Shown one piece after another: positions 1-8,870 of a DNA stretch of 64,000 nucleotides. This DNA comes from Methylobacterium brachythecii. GTDB taxonomy: Bacteria > Pseudomonadota > Alphaproteobacteria > Rhizobiales > Beijerinckiaceae. Every line of letters begins with the position of its first letter. Within the stretch, counting starts at the first letter, position 1. The position numbers and the translations under genes were made by a program. The stretch spans positions 62,001-126,000 of the forward strand of contig NZ_JACIDN010000002.1 of NCBI RefSeq assembly GCF_014196345.1, read 5' to 3'. The notes below the pieces were generated by a model. It made no database searches and was not told the origin of the DNA. It was given only the letters and a program-made list of their open reading frames with translations.

Positions 1-66
1 ACGACGGCCGGCATCCCGTTCCACACCACGGGCAACACCAACAACATCCGGCTGATCCAGGTGTAA
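1..66 (+). CDS. C-terminal end of an unidentified protein (partial)
   Basis: An open frame runs in from the left edge and stops at TAA (64-66). The 21 residues visible end in a polar, Asn-rich stretch followed by IRLIQV. This is too little to place in a family. It lies about 85 bases upstream of the nitrile hydratase alpha gene on the same strand, so it could be the preceding operon member, but nothing visible proves that. Confidence 0.45.
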   Translation, partial: TTAGIPFHTTGNTNNIRLIQV

Positions 67-152
67 CCCGACCTGCGAAGCCGACTGACAGACGGGCCTC
101 GCATCGGTATGCCAACGCTGGGTTGGCGTTCATCGCGTAGGATCGAGACAGC

Positions 153-773
153 ATGCCGGGTCACGACCACGATCTCGACCATTCGCATGGCAGCGAACTG
201 TCGCCGATCGAAGCCCGCGTCCGCGCCCTGGAATCGCTGCTGATCGAGAAGGGCTACGTCGACCCCGCCGCGCTCGACGCGCTGATCGAGCGCTACGAGC
301 ACCAGGTCGGCCCGCATAATGGAGCCCGGGTCGTGGCCCGCGCCTGGGTCGACCCGGCCTTCCGTGAGCGCCTTCTCGCGGATGGAACGCCGGCCATCAC
401 CGAGCTCGGCATCGGCGGCCGCGGCGGCGAGCACATGGTGGTCGTCGAAAACACGCCGGAGACTCACAACCTCGTCGTCTGCACGCTGTGCTCCTGCTAC
501 CCCTGGCCCGTGCTCGGCCTGCCGCCGGTCTGGTACAAGGCGCCGCCCTATCGCGCCCGCGCCGTGATCGACCCGCGCGGCGTGCTCGCCGATTTCGGCG
601 TGACTCTCCCCGAGGGGACGCGGATCACCATCTGGGATTCCACCGCCGAGACCCGCTTCATGGTGCTCCCCATGCGGCCAGAGGGCACCGAGACGCTCGA
701 CGAGGCGACGCTCGCCACGCTGGTCACGCGCGACTCGATGATCGGCACCGGCCTGCCGCAGGCTCCCCGGTGA
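153..773 (+). CDS. nthA: Nitrile hydratase subunit alpha, cobalt type
   Basis: Alpha subunit of nitrile hydratase, a cytoplasmic alpha-beta enzyme that hydrates nitriles to amides. The 206-residue length is normal for the family. The metal-binding claw is at residues 110-115 (C-T-L-C-S-C) followed by YPW; Thr at the second position is the signature of cobalt enzymes, whereas iron enzymes have Ser. The two inner residues, Cys113 and Ser114, belong to the claw whose cysteines are oxidised in mature enzymes. The N-terminus is His/Asp-rich (HDHDLDHSH), which might help metal handling (inference). The stop codon overlaps the GTG start of the beta gene by four bases, implying translational coupling. 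No amidase gene follows in the window. Confidence 0.95.
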   Translation: MPGHDHDLDHSHGSELSPIEARVRALESLLIEKGYVDPAALDALIERYEHQVGPHNGARVVARAWVDPAFRERLLADGTPAITELGIGGRGGEHMVVVENTPETHNLVVCTLCSCYPWPVLGLPPVWYKAPPYRARAVIDPRGVLADFGVTLPEGTRITIWDSTAETRFMVLPMRPEGTETLDEATLATLVTRDSMIGTGLPQAPR

Positions 774-1432
774 ACGGCGCGCAGGATCTCGGCGGCGCCC
801 ACGGCTTCGGGCCGGTGGAGGCTGAGGCCGGCGAGCCGGTCTTCCGTGCAGAGTGGGAACGGCGCGTCTTCGCCCTCGCCATGGCGATGGGTTTTACGAA
901 GACCTGGACGCTCGATGCCAGCCGCGCCGCGCGCGAATCCCTGCCACCCGTCGAATACCTGTCGTCGAGCTATTACGAGATCTGGCTGCGGGGGCTCGAA
1001 ACCCAGCTCGCCGAGCACGGCCTCGCCAGCCCGGAGGAGATGCGCTCGGGCCTCGCTGCGGGGGTGCCGAAGCCGGTGGCGCGCGTGCTCGCGGCCGATC
1101 AGGTCGCCCCGCTTTTCGATGGCGGCTTCCCAAGCGACCGAGCGCCCGCCGCCCCTCCCCGTTTCCAGATCGGCGACCGGATCGTGGCCCGCAACGACCA
1201 TCCCGCCGGCCACACGCGGCTGCCGCGCTACATCCGCGGCCGGCCGGGCGTGATCGAGCGGATCCACGGCGCCTTCGTGTTTCCGGAGACGGCGGCGCGT
1301 GGCGAGCAGGGCCCGCCGCAATGGCTCTACACAGCCGGCTTCGCGGCTGAGGATCTGTGGGGCGCGAGCGCCGAGCCGGGCAGTCGCGTCACCTTCGCCG
1401 CCTTCGAGAGCTACCTGGGGCCGCGGGCGTGA
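770..1432 (+). CDS. nthB: Nitrile hydratase subunit beta
   Basis: Beta subunit that packs against the alpha chain and completes the nitrile hydratase active site. I chose the GTG at 770 because translation from there gives MNGAQDLGG...HGFGPV, the classic start of beta subunits; the frame stays open upstream but that part does not resemble the family. The product has 220 residues, a usual length. The C-terminal half carries the SH3-like beta-barrel region with GDRI and [10 protein letters not shown] motifs. The start overlaps the alpha stop (GTGA) and the stop overlaps the accessory gene start (GTGA), so all three genes are translationally coupled. Confidence 0.93.
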   Translation: MNGAQDLGGAHGFGPVEAEAGEPVFRAEWERRVFALAMAMGFTKTWTLDASRAARESLPPVEYLSSSYYEIWLRGLETQLAEHGLASPEEMRSGLAAGVPKPVARVLAADQVAPLFDGGFPSDRAPAAPPRFQIGDRIVARNDHPAGHTRLPRYIRGRPGVIERIHGAFVFPETAARGEQGPPQWLYTAGFAAEDLWGASAEPGSRVTFAAFESYLGPRA

Positions 1433-1761
1433 GTGGCCTCGAAGCCCCCCGCCCCTTCGCGGAGCCCTGGGAGGCGCAGATCTTCGCCCTCGTGGTCGCC
1501 CTGCAGGATGCCGGCCTGTTCAGCCCCGGCGAATGGGCCGATGCGCTCGGCGCCGCGATCCGCCCGGCCGACGCGCCCGAACGGCCGGCCGATTACGCGC
1601 AGTGGCTCGCCGCCCTGGAGACGATCCTCGGCACCCGGCGCATCGCCGACGGCGCTCTCATCGACGGTCGCCGCGACGCCTTCCTGCGCGCGGCCCATGC
1701 GACGCCGCACGGCCAGCCGATCCTGCTGGAGAACGATCCGGGGTCCGGCGGCGAGCGGTAG
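1429..1761 (+). CDS. Nitrile hydratase accessory (activator) protein
   Basis: Small protein of 110 residues that matches the accessory protein found next to cobalt nitrile hydratases. In characterised systems this protein accompanies the alpha subunit and is needed for cobalt insertion and cysteine oxidation. Family features include PFAEPWEAQIFALV near the N-terminus and a WLAALE segment in the middle. The start is the GTG at 1429, overlapping the beta stop by four bases; this removes an unrelated in-frame N-terminal extension. Function is inferred from the family and the tight three-gene arrangement. Confidence 0.88.
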   Translation: MSGLEAPRPFAEPWEAQIFALVVALQDAGLFSPGEWADALGAAIRPADAPERPADYAQWLAALETILGTRRIADGALIDGRRDAFLRAAHATPHGQPILLENDPGSGGER

Positions 1762-1807
1762 AGTGGCCGGCGCATCATGAGCCTTGGTCGCCGCGGGCGC
1801 TCGATAT

Positions 1808-2668
1808 CTATGACGATCTCGTCCTGAGAAATGCCTGGACGGTCGCGCTCCTCAAGGAGTGCTTCAGCCAAATCAGGCCGATCGATCGGACCGGACGGCC
1901 CTTCTGCAGCTTGACCTTGGCGACGTCGAGGCCAGCTGGCCATGGGTTAGACCAGTCCGGGACAAGGGAAACGCCGAGCCCGCGATCCACCAGAACGGCG
2001 ATCGCTTCGAGTGAGTCGAGTTCCAGACGATCTGTCGTCTTGATCTTGCGCTCGAGTAGATAGGAGTCTGCGAGACGGCCGCCCCAATGTCCCCGGTCGT
2101 AGCGAATGAGCGGCTCGTTCGTCAGCAGGTCCTCCGCCGTCCGATGAGCGAGGTCAGGCTTGCAGATGACAATGAACGGCTCGTCCGCGATCGGCTCGAA
2201 CATCAGCGATTTATCGAGGGGGAATTCAGGCTTCACGATCATCGCCACATCGAGCCGGTCGTCGCGTACCTGATCAAACAATTCGCGCGACGTGCCGGGC
2301 TCGATGAACACGCCGACATCCGGGTAGCTGCTCATGAACCGCGACAGCATCTGCGGAACGTACCCGGTCAGCGCCGTGGTGACGGCGCCGAGGCGGAACT
2401 CGCCGACGACGGTCTGGCCGACCGCGATGGATTTCAGGTTGCGCAGGTCATTCAGGAAGGTGCGCGCCTTGTCCAGCACGGCACCGCCGGCAACCGTCGG
2501 ACGCACGACGCGCCCCGACCGGGCGAGCAATCCCACCCCGATCTCCTTCTCGAGCGCATCGATGCGCTGGGCGATGGCGGCGGGCGTGAGCTGGAGATGA
2601 CGCGCTGCGGCCGCGAGCGATCCGCGCTCCACCACCTCCAAAAAGCTCTCCAGGTATCGCGTGTCCAA
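1808..2668 (-). CDS. LysR-family transcriptional regulator
   Basis: 286-residue LysR regulator. The N-terminal winged helix (residues 1-60) reads YLESFLEVVERGSLAAAARH with the expected AAxxL-S/T-P pattern (LQLTPAAIAQ), and the rest is the periplasmic-binding-like effector domain. It is divergent from the Tat-exported ThDP enzyme gene with only about 90 bases between start codons, and a dyad (GAAGCT-N10-AGCTTC, 2690-2711) sits between them. LysR proteins usually control the divergent gene, so this is the likely regulator of the ThDP-enzyme/cytochrome cluster. Its effector is unknown. It converges on the nitrile hydratase cluster and could in principle relate to that instead, but the geometry favours the other side. 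Confidence 0.9.
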   Translation of the reverse strand: MDTRYLESFLEVVERGSLAAAARHLQLTPAAIAQRIDALEKEIGVGLLARSGRVVRPTVAGGAVLDKARTFLNDLRNLKSIAVGQTVVGEFRLGAVTTALTGYVPQMLSRFMSSYPDVGVFIEPGTSRELFDQVRDDRLDVAMIVKPEFPLDKSLMFEPIADEPFIVICKPDLAHRTAEDLLTNEPLIRYDRGHWGGRLADSYLLERKIKTTDRLELDSLEAIAVLVDRGLGVSLVPDWSNPWPAGLDVAKVKLQKGRPVRSIGLIWLKHSLRSATVQAFLRTRSS

Positions 2669-2689
2669 ACGATAGAATTTCTGATGTTT

Positions 2690-2711
2690 GAAGCTGTGAC
2701 GACGTAGCTTC
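2690..2711. promoter_or_regulatory. Dyad between divergent LysR and ThDP-enzyme genes
   Basis: Perfect 6-base inverted repeat GAAGCT (2690-2695) and AGCTTC (2706-2711) separated by 10 bases. Its position in the short divergent intergenic region fits a LysR binding site. It is a candidate only; no -35/-10 pair is clear enough to call. Confidence 0.4.
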
Positions 2712-2755
2712 TACAATGGTCCAGCGAGTTGTACCACACGCGCTCCGGGGGCTAG

Positions 2756-4738
2756 GTGACGGGGCTGAACCAGATGAGCGCGGATGTGACCGAGACCGGC
2801 CCCGGTGAAGCCGAGACGGCCAAGAAGGTGACGCCCACCTCACGTCGCTCTTTCCTGCTCGGCGCCACGGCAGCCGGTGGATTGCTGCCCCTGCAGACGG
2901 CTGCGGCCAAGGCCGCGACGACCGCTCCGGCCGACCACGCCATCACCGTCCCGGCCGAATTCGCCACCGCGGCCAACACGGCGCTCCCGAAGATCACCTT
3001 CCCGATGACCGGCGCCGACGTCTTCGCGGCGGCCTGCAAGAACGAGGAGGTCGCCGCCCTCCTCTGCTGCCCGGGCAACTACAAGGTCATCCACGCCATC
3101 GCTGAGCAGGGCATCCCGGTCTATTCGGGCCGCAATGAGCTGGCCATGTGCGCCGCTGCCGACGCCTTCATCCGCATCACCGGCGAGATGGCGGTGACCT
3201 CGGGCACCGAGGGGCCAGGCTTCACCACGATGATCATGGGCATCGCCAACGCCAACGCGGCGCGCACTCCCCTGCTGGTGCTGGCGAGCAATACCAGCGT
3301 GAAGGACGACGACACCGAGGCCGGCATCCAGGTCGGCGAGCAGCAATCGGTCACTACAAACCTGCGCAAATACGGAAAGCGCCTGATCACGCCGCAGCGC
3401 GTGCACGAATATGCCGGCTATGCCTTCCGCCAGTTGCGCACCGGCATCCCGCGCCCGGTTCATATCGACTTCACCAACGAGGTGACGGATGCTCGCTTCA
3501 AGAGCGCGGGGGACCTGAGCTTCTTCTTCGACAAGACGAAGTACCGCTCAGAATCGAAGCCCTATCCGAACCCGGCCGACATCAAGACGGCGATCCAGAT
3601 GCTCGGCGCCGCCAAGCGCCCGATCATCGTGTCGAGCACCGGCGTGTTCTATTCCAAGGCCTGGGACGCGCTGCGCAAGTTCGCCGAGAAGGCTTCGATC
3701 CCGGTTTGTGAATCCGGCGCCATGCGCGGCCAGTTCCCGGACGACCATCCGCTCTCGGCCGACCGATCGCCCACGGCGCTGAGCAGTGCCGATCTCGTCT
3801 TCTTCGTCGGCCAGTACTGCATGCCGACGATCGGCGAATATGCCTTCGGGCCGGAGGCGAAATACATCCGCATCCAGCCGACGGCCGAGGATGTCGGCCG
3901 CAACATCCCGATCGATCTCGGCATCGTCGCCGACGAGCGCGCTACCATGGAGGCGCTGGCCGAGGCGGCCTCCGCGGCCAGCCGCCCCGATTGGCTCAAT
4001 GAGATCCACGCCGCCCGCGCCAAGTTCGAGGACGAGAATGAGGCAATCTACAAGCTCGGCGCGGCCTTCGGGGACGCCGTCCACCCGGCCGTGATCGGCA
4101 AAGAACTCGCCGCTTTCCTTCAGGGGGGCAACATCCCGAAGGAGCAGACCACGATCGCGCAGGGCGGCTTCGGCATCGCGCGCTACACGCGGCGCTGGCT
4201 GCGCGCCTTCCGGCCCGGCCAGATCATGAACGGAAACTATCAATACGGCCCGGTCGGCCTCGACATCGGCTACACCGTCGGCGTCGCCGCCGCGGTGCGT
4301 CAGGGCGCGGGCGTCCAGGCGCCCTACAAGGGCAAGCCGATCGTCTGCATCACGGGCGATGCCGGCTTCGGCTATACCGGCCTCGAGGTCGAGACGATGG
4401 CCAAGTACCGCATGCCGGTGGTCATCATCATCTACAACAACAATGCTTGGGGCACCTGGTACCCGCAGGCCGACGAGGTGCACCGCGCACCAATCCACCT
4501 GTTCCAGGAGAATCTACGCTACGACAAGGTCGCCGAGGCGCTCGGCGGCCGCGGCGAGTACGTTACCCGTCCGGAAGATTTCCGACCGGCGCTGGAGCGG
4601 GCCTGGAAGGTCGCGAGCGAGGAGAGCCTGCCGGTCGTGATCAACTGCCAGGGCCGCAAGGAATTCTGGCTGCGCTCGAAGACCTCGCCGGGCTTCCTCG
4701 GTAAGGTCGAGCCGGGCTGCATGTCCTACTATCACTGA
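2756..4738 (+). CDS. Tat-exported thiamine-diphosphate-dependent enzyme
   Basis: 660-residue ThDP enzyme of the acetolactate-synthase/oxalyl-CoA-decarboxylase fold. Visible: a twin-arginine signal ([15 protein letters not shown], Arg30-Arg31) with an Ala-rich h-region and possible cleavage after AKA near residue 53; an N-terminal PYR domain with the cofactor-activating Glu128 (in [19 protein letters not shown]); a middle domain; and a C-terminal PP domain with the ThDP motif G534-D535...N561-N562-N563. Substrate cannot be read from sequence. Almost all relatives are cytoplasmic, so a Tat signal is striking. The start may be GTG 2756 or, as plausibly, ATG 2774; both keep the signal. It is followed at 10 bases by a small unknown gene and then a c-type cytochrome, suggesting an oxidative periplasmic role (inference). 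Confidence 0.88.
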   Translation: MTGLNQMSADVTETGPGEAETAKKVTPTSRRSFLLGATAAGGLLPLQTAAAKAATTAPADHAITVPAEFATAANTALPKITFPMTGADVFAAACKNEEVAALLCCPGNYKVIHAIAEQGIPVYSGRNELAMCAAADAFIRITGEMAVTSGTEGPGFTTMIMGIANANAARTPLLVLASNTSVKDDDTEAGIQVGEQQSVTTNLRKYGKRLITPQRVHEYAGYAFRQLRTGIPRPVHIDFTNEVTDARFKSAGDLSFFFDKTKYRSESKPYPNPADIKTAIQMLGAAKRPIIVSSTGVFYSKAWDALRKFAEKASIPVCESGAMRGQFPDDHPLSADRSPTALSSADLVFFVGQYCMPTIGEYAFGPEAKYIRIQPTAEDVGRNIPIDLGIVADERATMEALAEAASAASRPDWLNEIHAARAKFEDENEAIYKLGAAFGDAVHPAVIGKELAAFLQGGNIPKEQTTIAQGGFGIARYTRRWLRAFRPGQIMNGNYQYGPVGLDIGYTVGVAAAVRQGAGVQAPYKGKPIVCITGDAGFGYTGLEVETMAKYRMPVVIIIYNNNAWGTWYPQADEVHRAPIHLFQENLRYDKVAEALGGRGEYVTRPEDFRPALERAWKVASEESLPVVINCQGRKEFWLRSKTSPGFLGKVEPGCMSYYH

Positions 4739-4748
4739 GGAGCGCAGC

Positions 4749-5216
4749 ATGAGCCTGGCCCAGACGCAGGACGTGCGCGAAGTCCTCGCCGGCTACGCGG
4801 ATCGCGGCGTGTTTCGCGGTGTCAACGATGCCGCGCTGGCAGGTGAGACGGCGGAGTTCAAATTCACCTGGTTCGGCATACGGCCGATGCGCTGCCTGCT
4901 GGCGCCGCCGAGCATCACCCTACGCGATTTCCTGCATGCAATGCCGACGCGCTCCGACATGCATCGGGACATCAAGGCCTTCGTCGCCGCTTTCAACGAA
5001 CCCGGTCTGCTCGAGCATCGCGGCCTCGATTCCAATCGGGCCAGCGTGAAGACGGCGAACCGGAATCAGCGGGTCTCGCTCAGCGTGACGAGCCTCGATG
5101 GCGATTACGCCTACGCCACGCGCAAACTGATCTTCGTCGCGCACGAAACCTGGCAGCACATCCATTGCAATTGGGTGCACTACGCCTGGGACGAGTGCGG
5201 CGCATCGATGGAATGA
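4749..5216 (+). CDS. Unidentified 155-residue protein of the ThDP-enzyme cluster
   Basis: The ATG at 4749 is preceded by a good GAGGAG overlapping the stop of the ThDP-enzyme gene, so the two are co-transcribed. The protein has no signal peptide or membrane segment and I do not recognise its family. It is rich in aromatic residues at the C-terminus (WQHIHCNWVHYAWDEC) and has several His and two Cys there. As a cytoplasmic partner of a Tat substrate it might be a cofactor-loading or export chaperone, or a small subunit; that is speculation from context. Confidence 0.75.
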   Translation: MSLAQTQDVREVLAGYADRGVFRGVNDAALAGETAEFKFTWFGIRPMRCLLAPPSITLRDFLHAMPTRSDMHRDIKAFVAAFNEPGLLEHRGLDSNRASVKTANRNQRVSLSVTSLDGDYAYATRKLIFVAHETWQHIHCNWVHYAWDECGASME

Positions 5217-5250
5217 GGTCGGCCCTTGAGCCGTCATAGAGGTTTCAGTG

Positions 5251-5520
5251 ATGTTGTTGCGGTTCTCTCTTTTCGCTGTGCTGTCGGTCGGCTGCTCAAC
5301 CGCCGCGCTTGCTGAGGACACTTCGCCGTTTCCGGCCGGCGAGAACGCGGCACTCGTCAAGAAGACCTGCACCGAGTGCCACGGCGCCAGCGTCGTCGTC
5401 TCTGCGCAGTTCGACGAAAAGCTCGCCCGCAAACAGTACAAGCTCTTCGTCGGCGATCCTGATTCGGAAGAAGGCCAGAAGGTCGTGAAGTATCTCACGA
5501 CCTATCTCGGGCCTCGCTGA
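5251..5520 (+). CDS. Small exported c-type cytochrome
   Basis: 89-residue protein with a signal peptide (residues 1-21, cleavage after ALA) and a single haem-c motif C40-T-E-C43-H44, so a periplasmic cytochrome of about 68 residues. An in-frame GTG lies one codon upstream at 5248; I prefer the ATG at 5251, with AGAGG about 8 bases upstream. The mature chain contains no methionine, so the usual distal haem ligand is missing. The C-terminal helix (EEGQKVVKYL) resembles that of the SorB-like cytochrome at 10852-11217. Its place after the exported ThDP enzyme suggests it takes electrons from that enzyme (inference). Confidence 0.85.
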   Translation: MLLRFSLFAVLSVGCSTAALAEDTSPFPAGENAALVKKTCTECHGASVVVSAQFDEKLARKQYKLFVGDPDSEEGQKVVKYLTTYLGPR

Positions 5521-5880
5521 AACGAGTCCAGGGCTGCGCGACCGATCGAGGGGGGGTGTCCGCGCCACGGCAAGTTGCCTTCGGCGCGCTCCCGCCATTC
5601 CTCGGATCTTCTGCCTTCCCAGCCATCCTTGCCATCCCCCCCAAACCCGTCTACACGCCCCGCTTCGCGTTCGCTCCGGCTGGGGGCTGAACGGACGGTG
5701 CCGCTTGCGGCATAGGGCGACCCGAGAGGGGAACCCGTCGTCCCGTGTCTCCGCCTTCGATCATCCGCTCGGGCCATCAAACGGCTCGAAGGGCTTGGCG
5801 CCGAGAGAACAGCGATCGAACCGGCCCGAGACACCCGCTTCGCCGCGGACGGGCTCCTTTTTGTGATGAAAGGCCCGAGA
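5521..5880 (+). promoter_or_regulatory. Upstream and leader region of rpsF
   Basis: About 360 bases without a convincing gene. Just before rpsF the sequence GGCCCGAGA occurs twice (5823-5831 and 5872-5880); the second copy abuts the ATG and contains the end of the AAAGG ribosome-binding site. Between them lie short complementary stretches (CCCG 5834-5837, CGGG 5850-5853) that could pair in alternative ways. Ribosomal S6/S18 operons are often autoregulated through a leader; I cannot confirm the known S6:S18 fold here. Confidence 0.35.
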
Positions 5881-6342
5881 ATGCCTCTCTACGAACACGT
5901 CTTCCTGGCGCGCCAGGACGTGACGGCCCAGCAGGTCGAGACCATGGTCGAGACCTACAAGGGCGTCATCGAAGCCAATGGCGGCACGATCGAGAAGATC
6001 GAGCCCTGGGGCATCAAGTCCCTCGCCTACCGGATCAAGAAGAACCGCAAGGCGCATTTCACGCTCCTCAACATCTCCGCCCCCCCGGCCGCCCTGGCCG
6101 AGATGGAGCGCCAGATGCAGATCTCCGAGGACGTGCTGCGTTTCATGACCATCCGCGTCGAGGAGCTCGAGGCCGAGCCGTCGGCCATGATGCAGAAGCG
6201 CGACCGCGACGACCGCAAGGATCGCGACCGTGGCGACCGTCCGCGTCGTCGTGACGACGATTTCGGCGGCTTCGGCGGAGATCGTGGTGACCGCGGCGAT
6301 CGCGGTGACCGTCCCGAGCGTTCCTTCGGCGGGGAGAACTGA
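5881..6342 (+). CDS. rpsF: 30S ribosomal protein S6
   Basis: S6 of the small ribosomal subunit, which binds 16S rRNA together with S18. Residues 1-95 are the canonical S6 fold ([13 protein letters not shown]..., [23 protein letters not shown]). The remainder is an Arg/Asp/Gly-rich tail with repeated GDRGDR, typical of alphaproteobacterial S6. I start at ATG 5881, not the in-frame GTG 5863 or ATG 5866, because AAAGG lies 7 bases upstream of 5881 and the protein then begins like other S6 proteins. First gene of rpsF-rpsR-DUF2232-rplI. Confidence 0.96.
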   Translation: MPLYEHVFLARQDVTAQQVETMVETYKGVIEANGGTIEKIEPWGIKSLAYRIKKNRKAHFTLLNISAPPAALAEMERQMQISEDVLRFMTIRVEELEAEPSAMMQKRDRDDRKDRDRGDRPRRRDDDFGGFGGDRGDRGDRGDRPERSFGGEN

Positions 6343-6344
6343 TC

Positions 6345-6617
6345 ATGGCATTCGGTGCAAGTGCCGGCGCTGCAGCCGGTGGTGGCGGCGGTGGCCGTCG
6401 TCCGTTCTTCCGTCGTCGCAAGACCTGCCCCTTCTCCGGCCCCAACGCGCCGAAGATCGACTACAAGGACGTGAAGCTGCTCTCCCGCTACGTCTCGGAG
6501 CGCGGCAAGATCGTGCCCTCGCGCATCACCGCGGTCTCGGCCAAGAAGCAGCGTGAGCTCGCCCAGGCGATCAAGCGCTCGCGCTTCCTCGGCCTGCTCC
6601 CCTACGTCATCAAGTAG
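6345..6617 (+). CDS. rpsR: 30S ribosomal protein S18
   Basis: 90-residue S18, partner of S6 on the platform of the 30S subunit. After a Gly/Ala-rich N-terminus the conserved core is present: RRKTCPFSG, then the [17 protein letters not shown] block and the C-terminal [18 protein letters not shown]. It starts two bases after the rpsF stop, as expected for an S6-S18 operon. Confidence 0.97.
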   Translation: MAFGASAGAAAGGGGGGRRPFFRRRKTCPFSGPNAPKIDYKDVKLLSRYVSERGKIVPSRITAVSAKKQRELAQAIKRSRFLGLLPYVIK

Positions 6618-6631
6618 GTTTTTCGTGTTGG

Positions 6632-6656
6632 GCCGGCCCGGCTTCGCTGGGCCGGC
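6632..6656 (+). terminator. GC-rich hairpin after rpsR
   Basis: Perfect 8-base inverted repeat GCCGGCCC (6632-6639) and GGGCCGGC (6649-6656) with a 9-base loop. It has no T-run after it, so it is more likely an mRNA-stabilising or attenuating hairpin inside the operon than a full terminator. Confidence 0.35.
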
Positions 6657-6752
6657 TCCTCGTTCCGGGTGGCATCGGCCGTCCGATCGTTGGGGCGTCA
6701 CGAGACGCCTCTAACCCTGCCCTTTTCGGGACAGCGGGACAGCGCAAGGTCA

Positions 6753-7781
6753 ATGGCTCAAAATCTCGGCATCGGCGTCCTCGCCGGCCTCGTCTCGGCG
6801 CTCCTGTTCGGGATGCTGCTCAAGGCGACGCCCCTCGCCATCATCCTCTACCTGCTCGCCCCCCTGCCGATCCTGATCGTCGGGCTGGGCTGGAGCCACA
6901 AGGCCGGGCTCGCCGCCGTCGCGGCCGGGAGCCTCGCCCTCGCCCTCGCCTTCTCCCCTTTCCTCGGCCTCGGCTTCGCCGCCTATCTCGCGGTGCCCGC
7001 CTGGTGGCTCGCCTATCTCGCGCTGCTCGGCCGGCCGAACGCCGACGGCAGCCTCGAATGGTACCCCGTCGGCCGGCTGCTCGCCTGGGTGGCCGGCACC
7101 GCGGCGCTCGCCTTCGTGGCGATCGCGGTGATCGCCGCGCCGAACTACGAGACCTTCCGCAGCCAGATCGGCTCCATGGCCAAGCGGGTCGTCCAGACGC
7201 AGATGCAGGGCCGCGGCCTGCCGACGCCCCCGGCCAAGCCGACCCCGCAACAATCCGGCGAGACCCCGGCCCCGGCCCAGGAGCCCTCCCCGGAGGCCAA
7301 GCCGCAGGACCTGCAGGACGAGGTCTCCGACGCGCTCGCCACCATCGCCCCCGGCCTCGCCGCGCAGGGCCTGACCATCCTGCTCACCCTCTATCTCTGG
7401 CTCGCCGCGCGCATCGTCAAAATCTCGGGCCGCCTGATCCGGCCCTGGCCGGACATCCCCTCGACCCAGATGCCGCGCAACGCCCTGATCGTGCTGGCCG
7501 CGGCCTTCGCCCTCGCCCTGGTGCCTGGCTATGCCGGCGTGCTCGGCGTCGCGCTGATCGGCGCGCTGAGCGCGGCCTTCGCCCTGCAGGGCCTCGCCGC
7601 CTTCCACGACCGCAGCCGCGGCCGGCCGGCCCGCGCCGCGCTGCTCTTCGGCCTCTACATGGTCCTCTTCATCACCCAGGGCCTCGCCTTCGTCGCCCTG
7701 ACCCTGTTCGGCATCGCCGATACCGCGCTCGCCCGGCGCGTGCCCCGAAAGGGGCAGCCCGGCGGACCCCGCTCCCTCTGA
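6753..7781 (+). CDS. DUF2232 integral membrane protein
   Basis: Predicted 342-residue inner-membrane protein with about eight hydrophobic segments: roughly residues 5-60, 60-95, 105-130 and, after a Pro/Gln-rich hydrophilic loop (residues ~155-200), 210-235, 245-285 and 300-330. The position between rpsR and rplI is the standard place for DUF2232 proteins in alphaproteobacteria. Function is unknown; relatives (YybS-like) resemble membrane components of transporters. I chose ATG 6753 because translation then begins directly before the first membrane helix; the frame is open farther upstream. Confidence 0.85.
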   Translation: MAQNLGIGVLAGLVSALLFGMLLKATPLAIILYLLAPLPILIVGLGWSHKAGLAAVAAGSLALALAFSPFLGLGFAAYLAVPAWWLAYLALLGRPNADGSLEWYPVGRLLAWVAGTAALAFVAIAVIAAPNYETFRSQIGSMAKRVVQTQMQGRGLPTPPAKPTPQQSGETPAPAQEPSPEAKPQDLQDEVSDALATIAPGLAAQGLTILLTLYLWLAARIVKISGRLIRPWPDIPSTQMPRNALIVLAAAFALALVPGYAGVLGVALIGALSAAFALQGLAAFHDRSRGRPARAALLFGLYMVLFITQGLAFVALTLFGIADTALARRVPRKGQPGGPRSL

Positions 7782-7812
7782 CAAGAAACCAACCGAAAGA
7801 AGGACTTTTTCC

Positions 7813-8385
7813 ATGGACGTCATCCTCCTCGAACGCGTCGCCAAGCTCGGCCAGATGGGCGAGACCGTGAGCGTGCGCCCCGGCTACGCCCGCAACTTCC
7901 TCCTCGCCCGCGGCAAGGCCCTGCGCGCCACCGAGGGCAACAAGAAGCACTTCGAGACCCAGCGCGCCCAGCTCGAGGCCCGCAACCTCGATCGCCGCAA
8001 GGAGGCCGAGGCCGTCGCCGAGACCCTGAACGGTAAGAGCTTCGTGCTGATCCGCCAGTCGGGCGAATCCGGCGTGCTCTACGGCTCGGTCTCGACCCGC
8101 GACCTCGCCGAGGTGGTGACCAAGGACGGCTTCAGCGTCGGCCGCGACCAGTTCGTGCTGCACCAGCCGATCAAGACGCTGGGCCTGCACAACGTGCCGG
8201 TGACCCTGCACCCCGAGGTCGAGGTGACGGTGACCGTCAACGTCGCCCGTTCGCCGGAAGAGGCCGAGCGTCAGGCCCGCGGTGAGTCGGTCACCGAGCG
8301 CGAGGCGTTCAACCTCGACGACCTCGGCCTCGAAGTCGGCCAGGCCCTCGCCGAAGCCGGCGAAGGCGCCGACGACCGCGGCTGA
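7813..8385 (+). CDS. rplI: 50S ribosomal protein L9
   Basis: 190-residue L9 with the N-terminal rRNA-binding domain ([29 protein letters not shown]), a long connecting helix (residues ~45-80) and the C-terminal domain, plus an acidic tail. AGAAGGA precedes the ATG. Last gene of the S6-S18-DUF2232-L9 operon, ended by the hairpin at 8419-8446. Confidence 0.97.
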   Translation: MDVILLERVAKLGQMGETVSVRPGYARNFLLARGKALRATEGNKKHFETQRAQLEARNLDRRKEAEAVAETLNGKSFVLIRQSGESGVLYGSVSTRDLAEVVTKDGFSVGRDQFVLHQPIKTLGLHNVPVTLHPEVEVTVTVNVARSPEEAERQARGESVTEREAFNLDDLGLEVGQALAEAGEGADDRG

Positions 8386-8418
8386 TCGCAACCCTCTCGC
8401 GGGTTTCAGCAGGGATCA

Positions 8419-8446
8419 GGCCGAGCCCACGGGCTCGGCCTTTTTT
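8419..8446 (+). terminator. Rho-independent terminator of the rpsF-rplI operon
   Basis: Perfect inverted repeat GGCCGAGCCC (8419-8428) and GGGCTCGGCC (8431-8440) followed directly by TTTTTT (8441-8446). Located 34 bases after the rplI stop. Confidence 0.9.
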
Positions 8447-8636
8447 GTTTGTGGGAGCGATCGGCCTCCCGTGGGTATCGCCGACCCGTGACAGCCCGGC
8501 CGAGCTCGGCCATGGATGCTGTCGGGATCGCGTTACAGCCGGGGGGCTTCGTGTTTCGTATCGTTGGGATCGCCGGCGTCGCGCGCGACAAGAGCCTCGC
8601 CTGCCCCGATCTGCCTCGCAACGTCAGGGTCGAAAA

Positions 8637-8870
8637 ATGACGCGACCGGATGGCCCGCGGGATCCTCAGCGAGACCCCATGCATCTGGCGATCCTCGCCC
8701 TGGTGCGGGCCGGCCACCAGGTCGTACCGGCTTCGCCGATCTTCGGCGGCCTCTGGCATATCGACAGAGGCCCCCACCTGACGGCCGCGCAGTTGATCGC
8801 GCGGGCGCGGGAGACCGGGTTTTTGGAGGACGACGACTGGGCGACCGAAAGCCGGTCTCCGGACTCCTGA
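8637..8870 (+). CDS. Small hypothetical protein (77 residues)
   Basis: Short open frame starting at ATG 8637. The product is not membrane-bound and has no signal peptide; the second half (HLTAAQLIARARETGFLEDDDW) looks like a folded amphipathic segment with codon use like neighbouring genes. I do not recognise a family. An overlapping frame at 8449-8640 looks less gene-like. It lies between rplI and dnaB with no clear promoter. Confidence 0.45.
   Translation: MTRPDGPRDPQRDPMHLAILALVRAGHQVVPASPIFGGLWHIDRGPHLTAAQLIARARETGFLEDDDWATESRSPDS

Noticed and set aside
2087..2707. Plus-strand open frame of about 200 codons opposite the first LysR gene
   Set aside because: The LysR frame is a clear family match; this frame is its antisense shadow with no recognisable domain.
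8449..8640. Small open frame before the 77-residue protein
   Set aside because: Overlaps the 3' end of the terminator region and has no plausible ribosome-binding site or domain.
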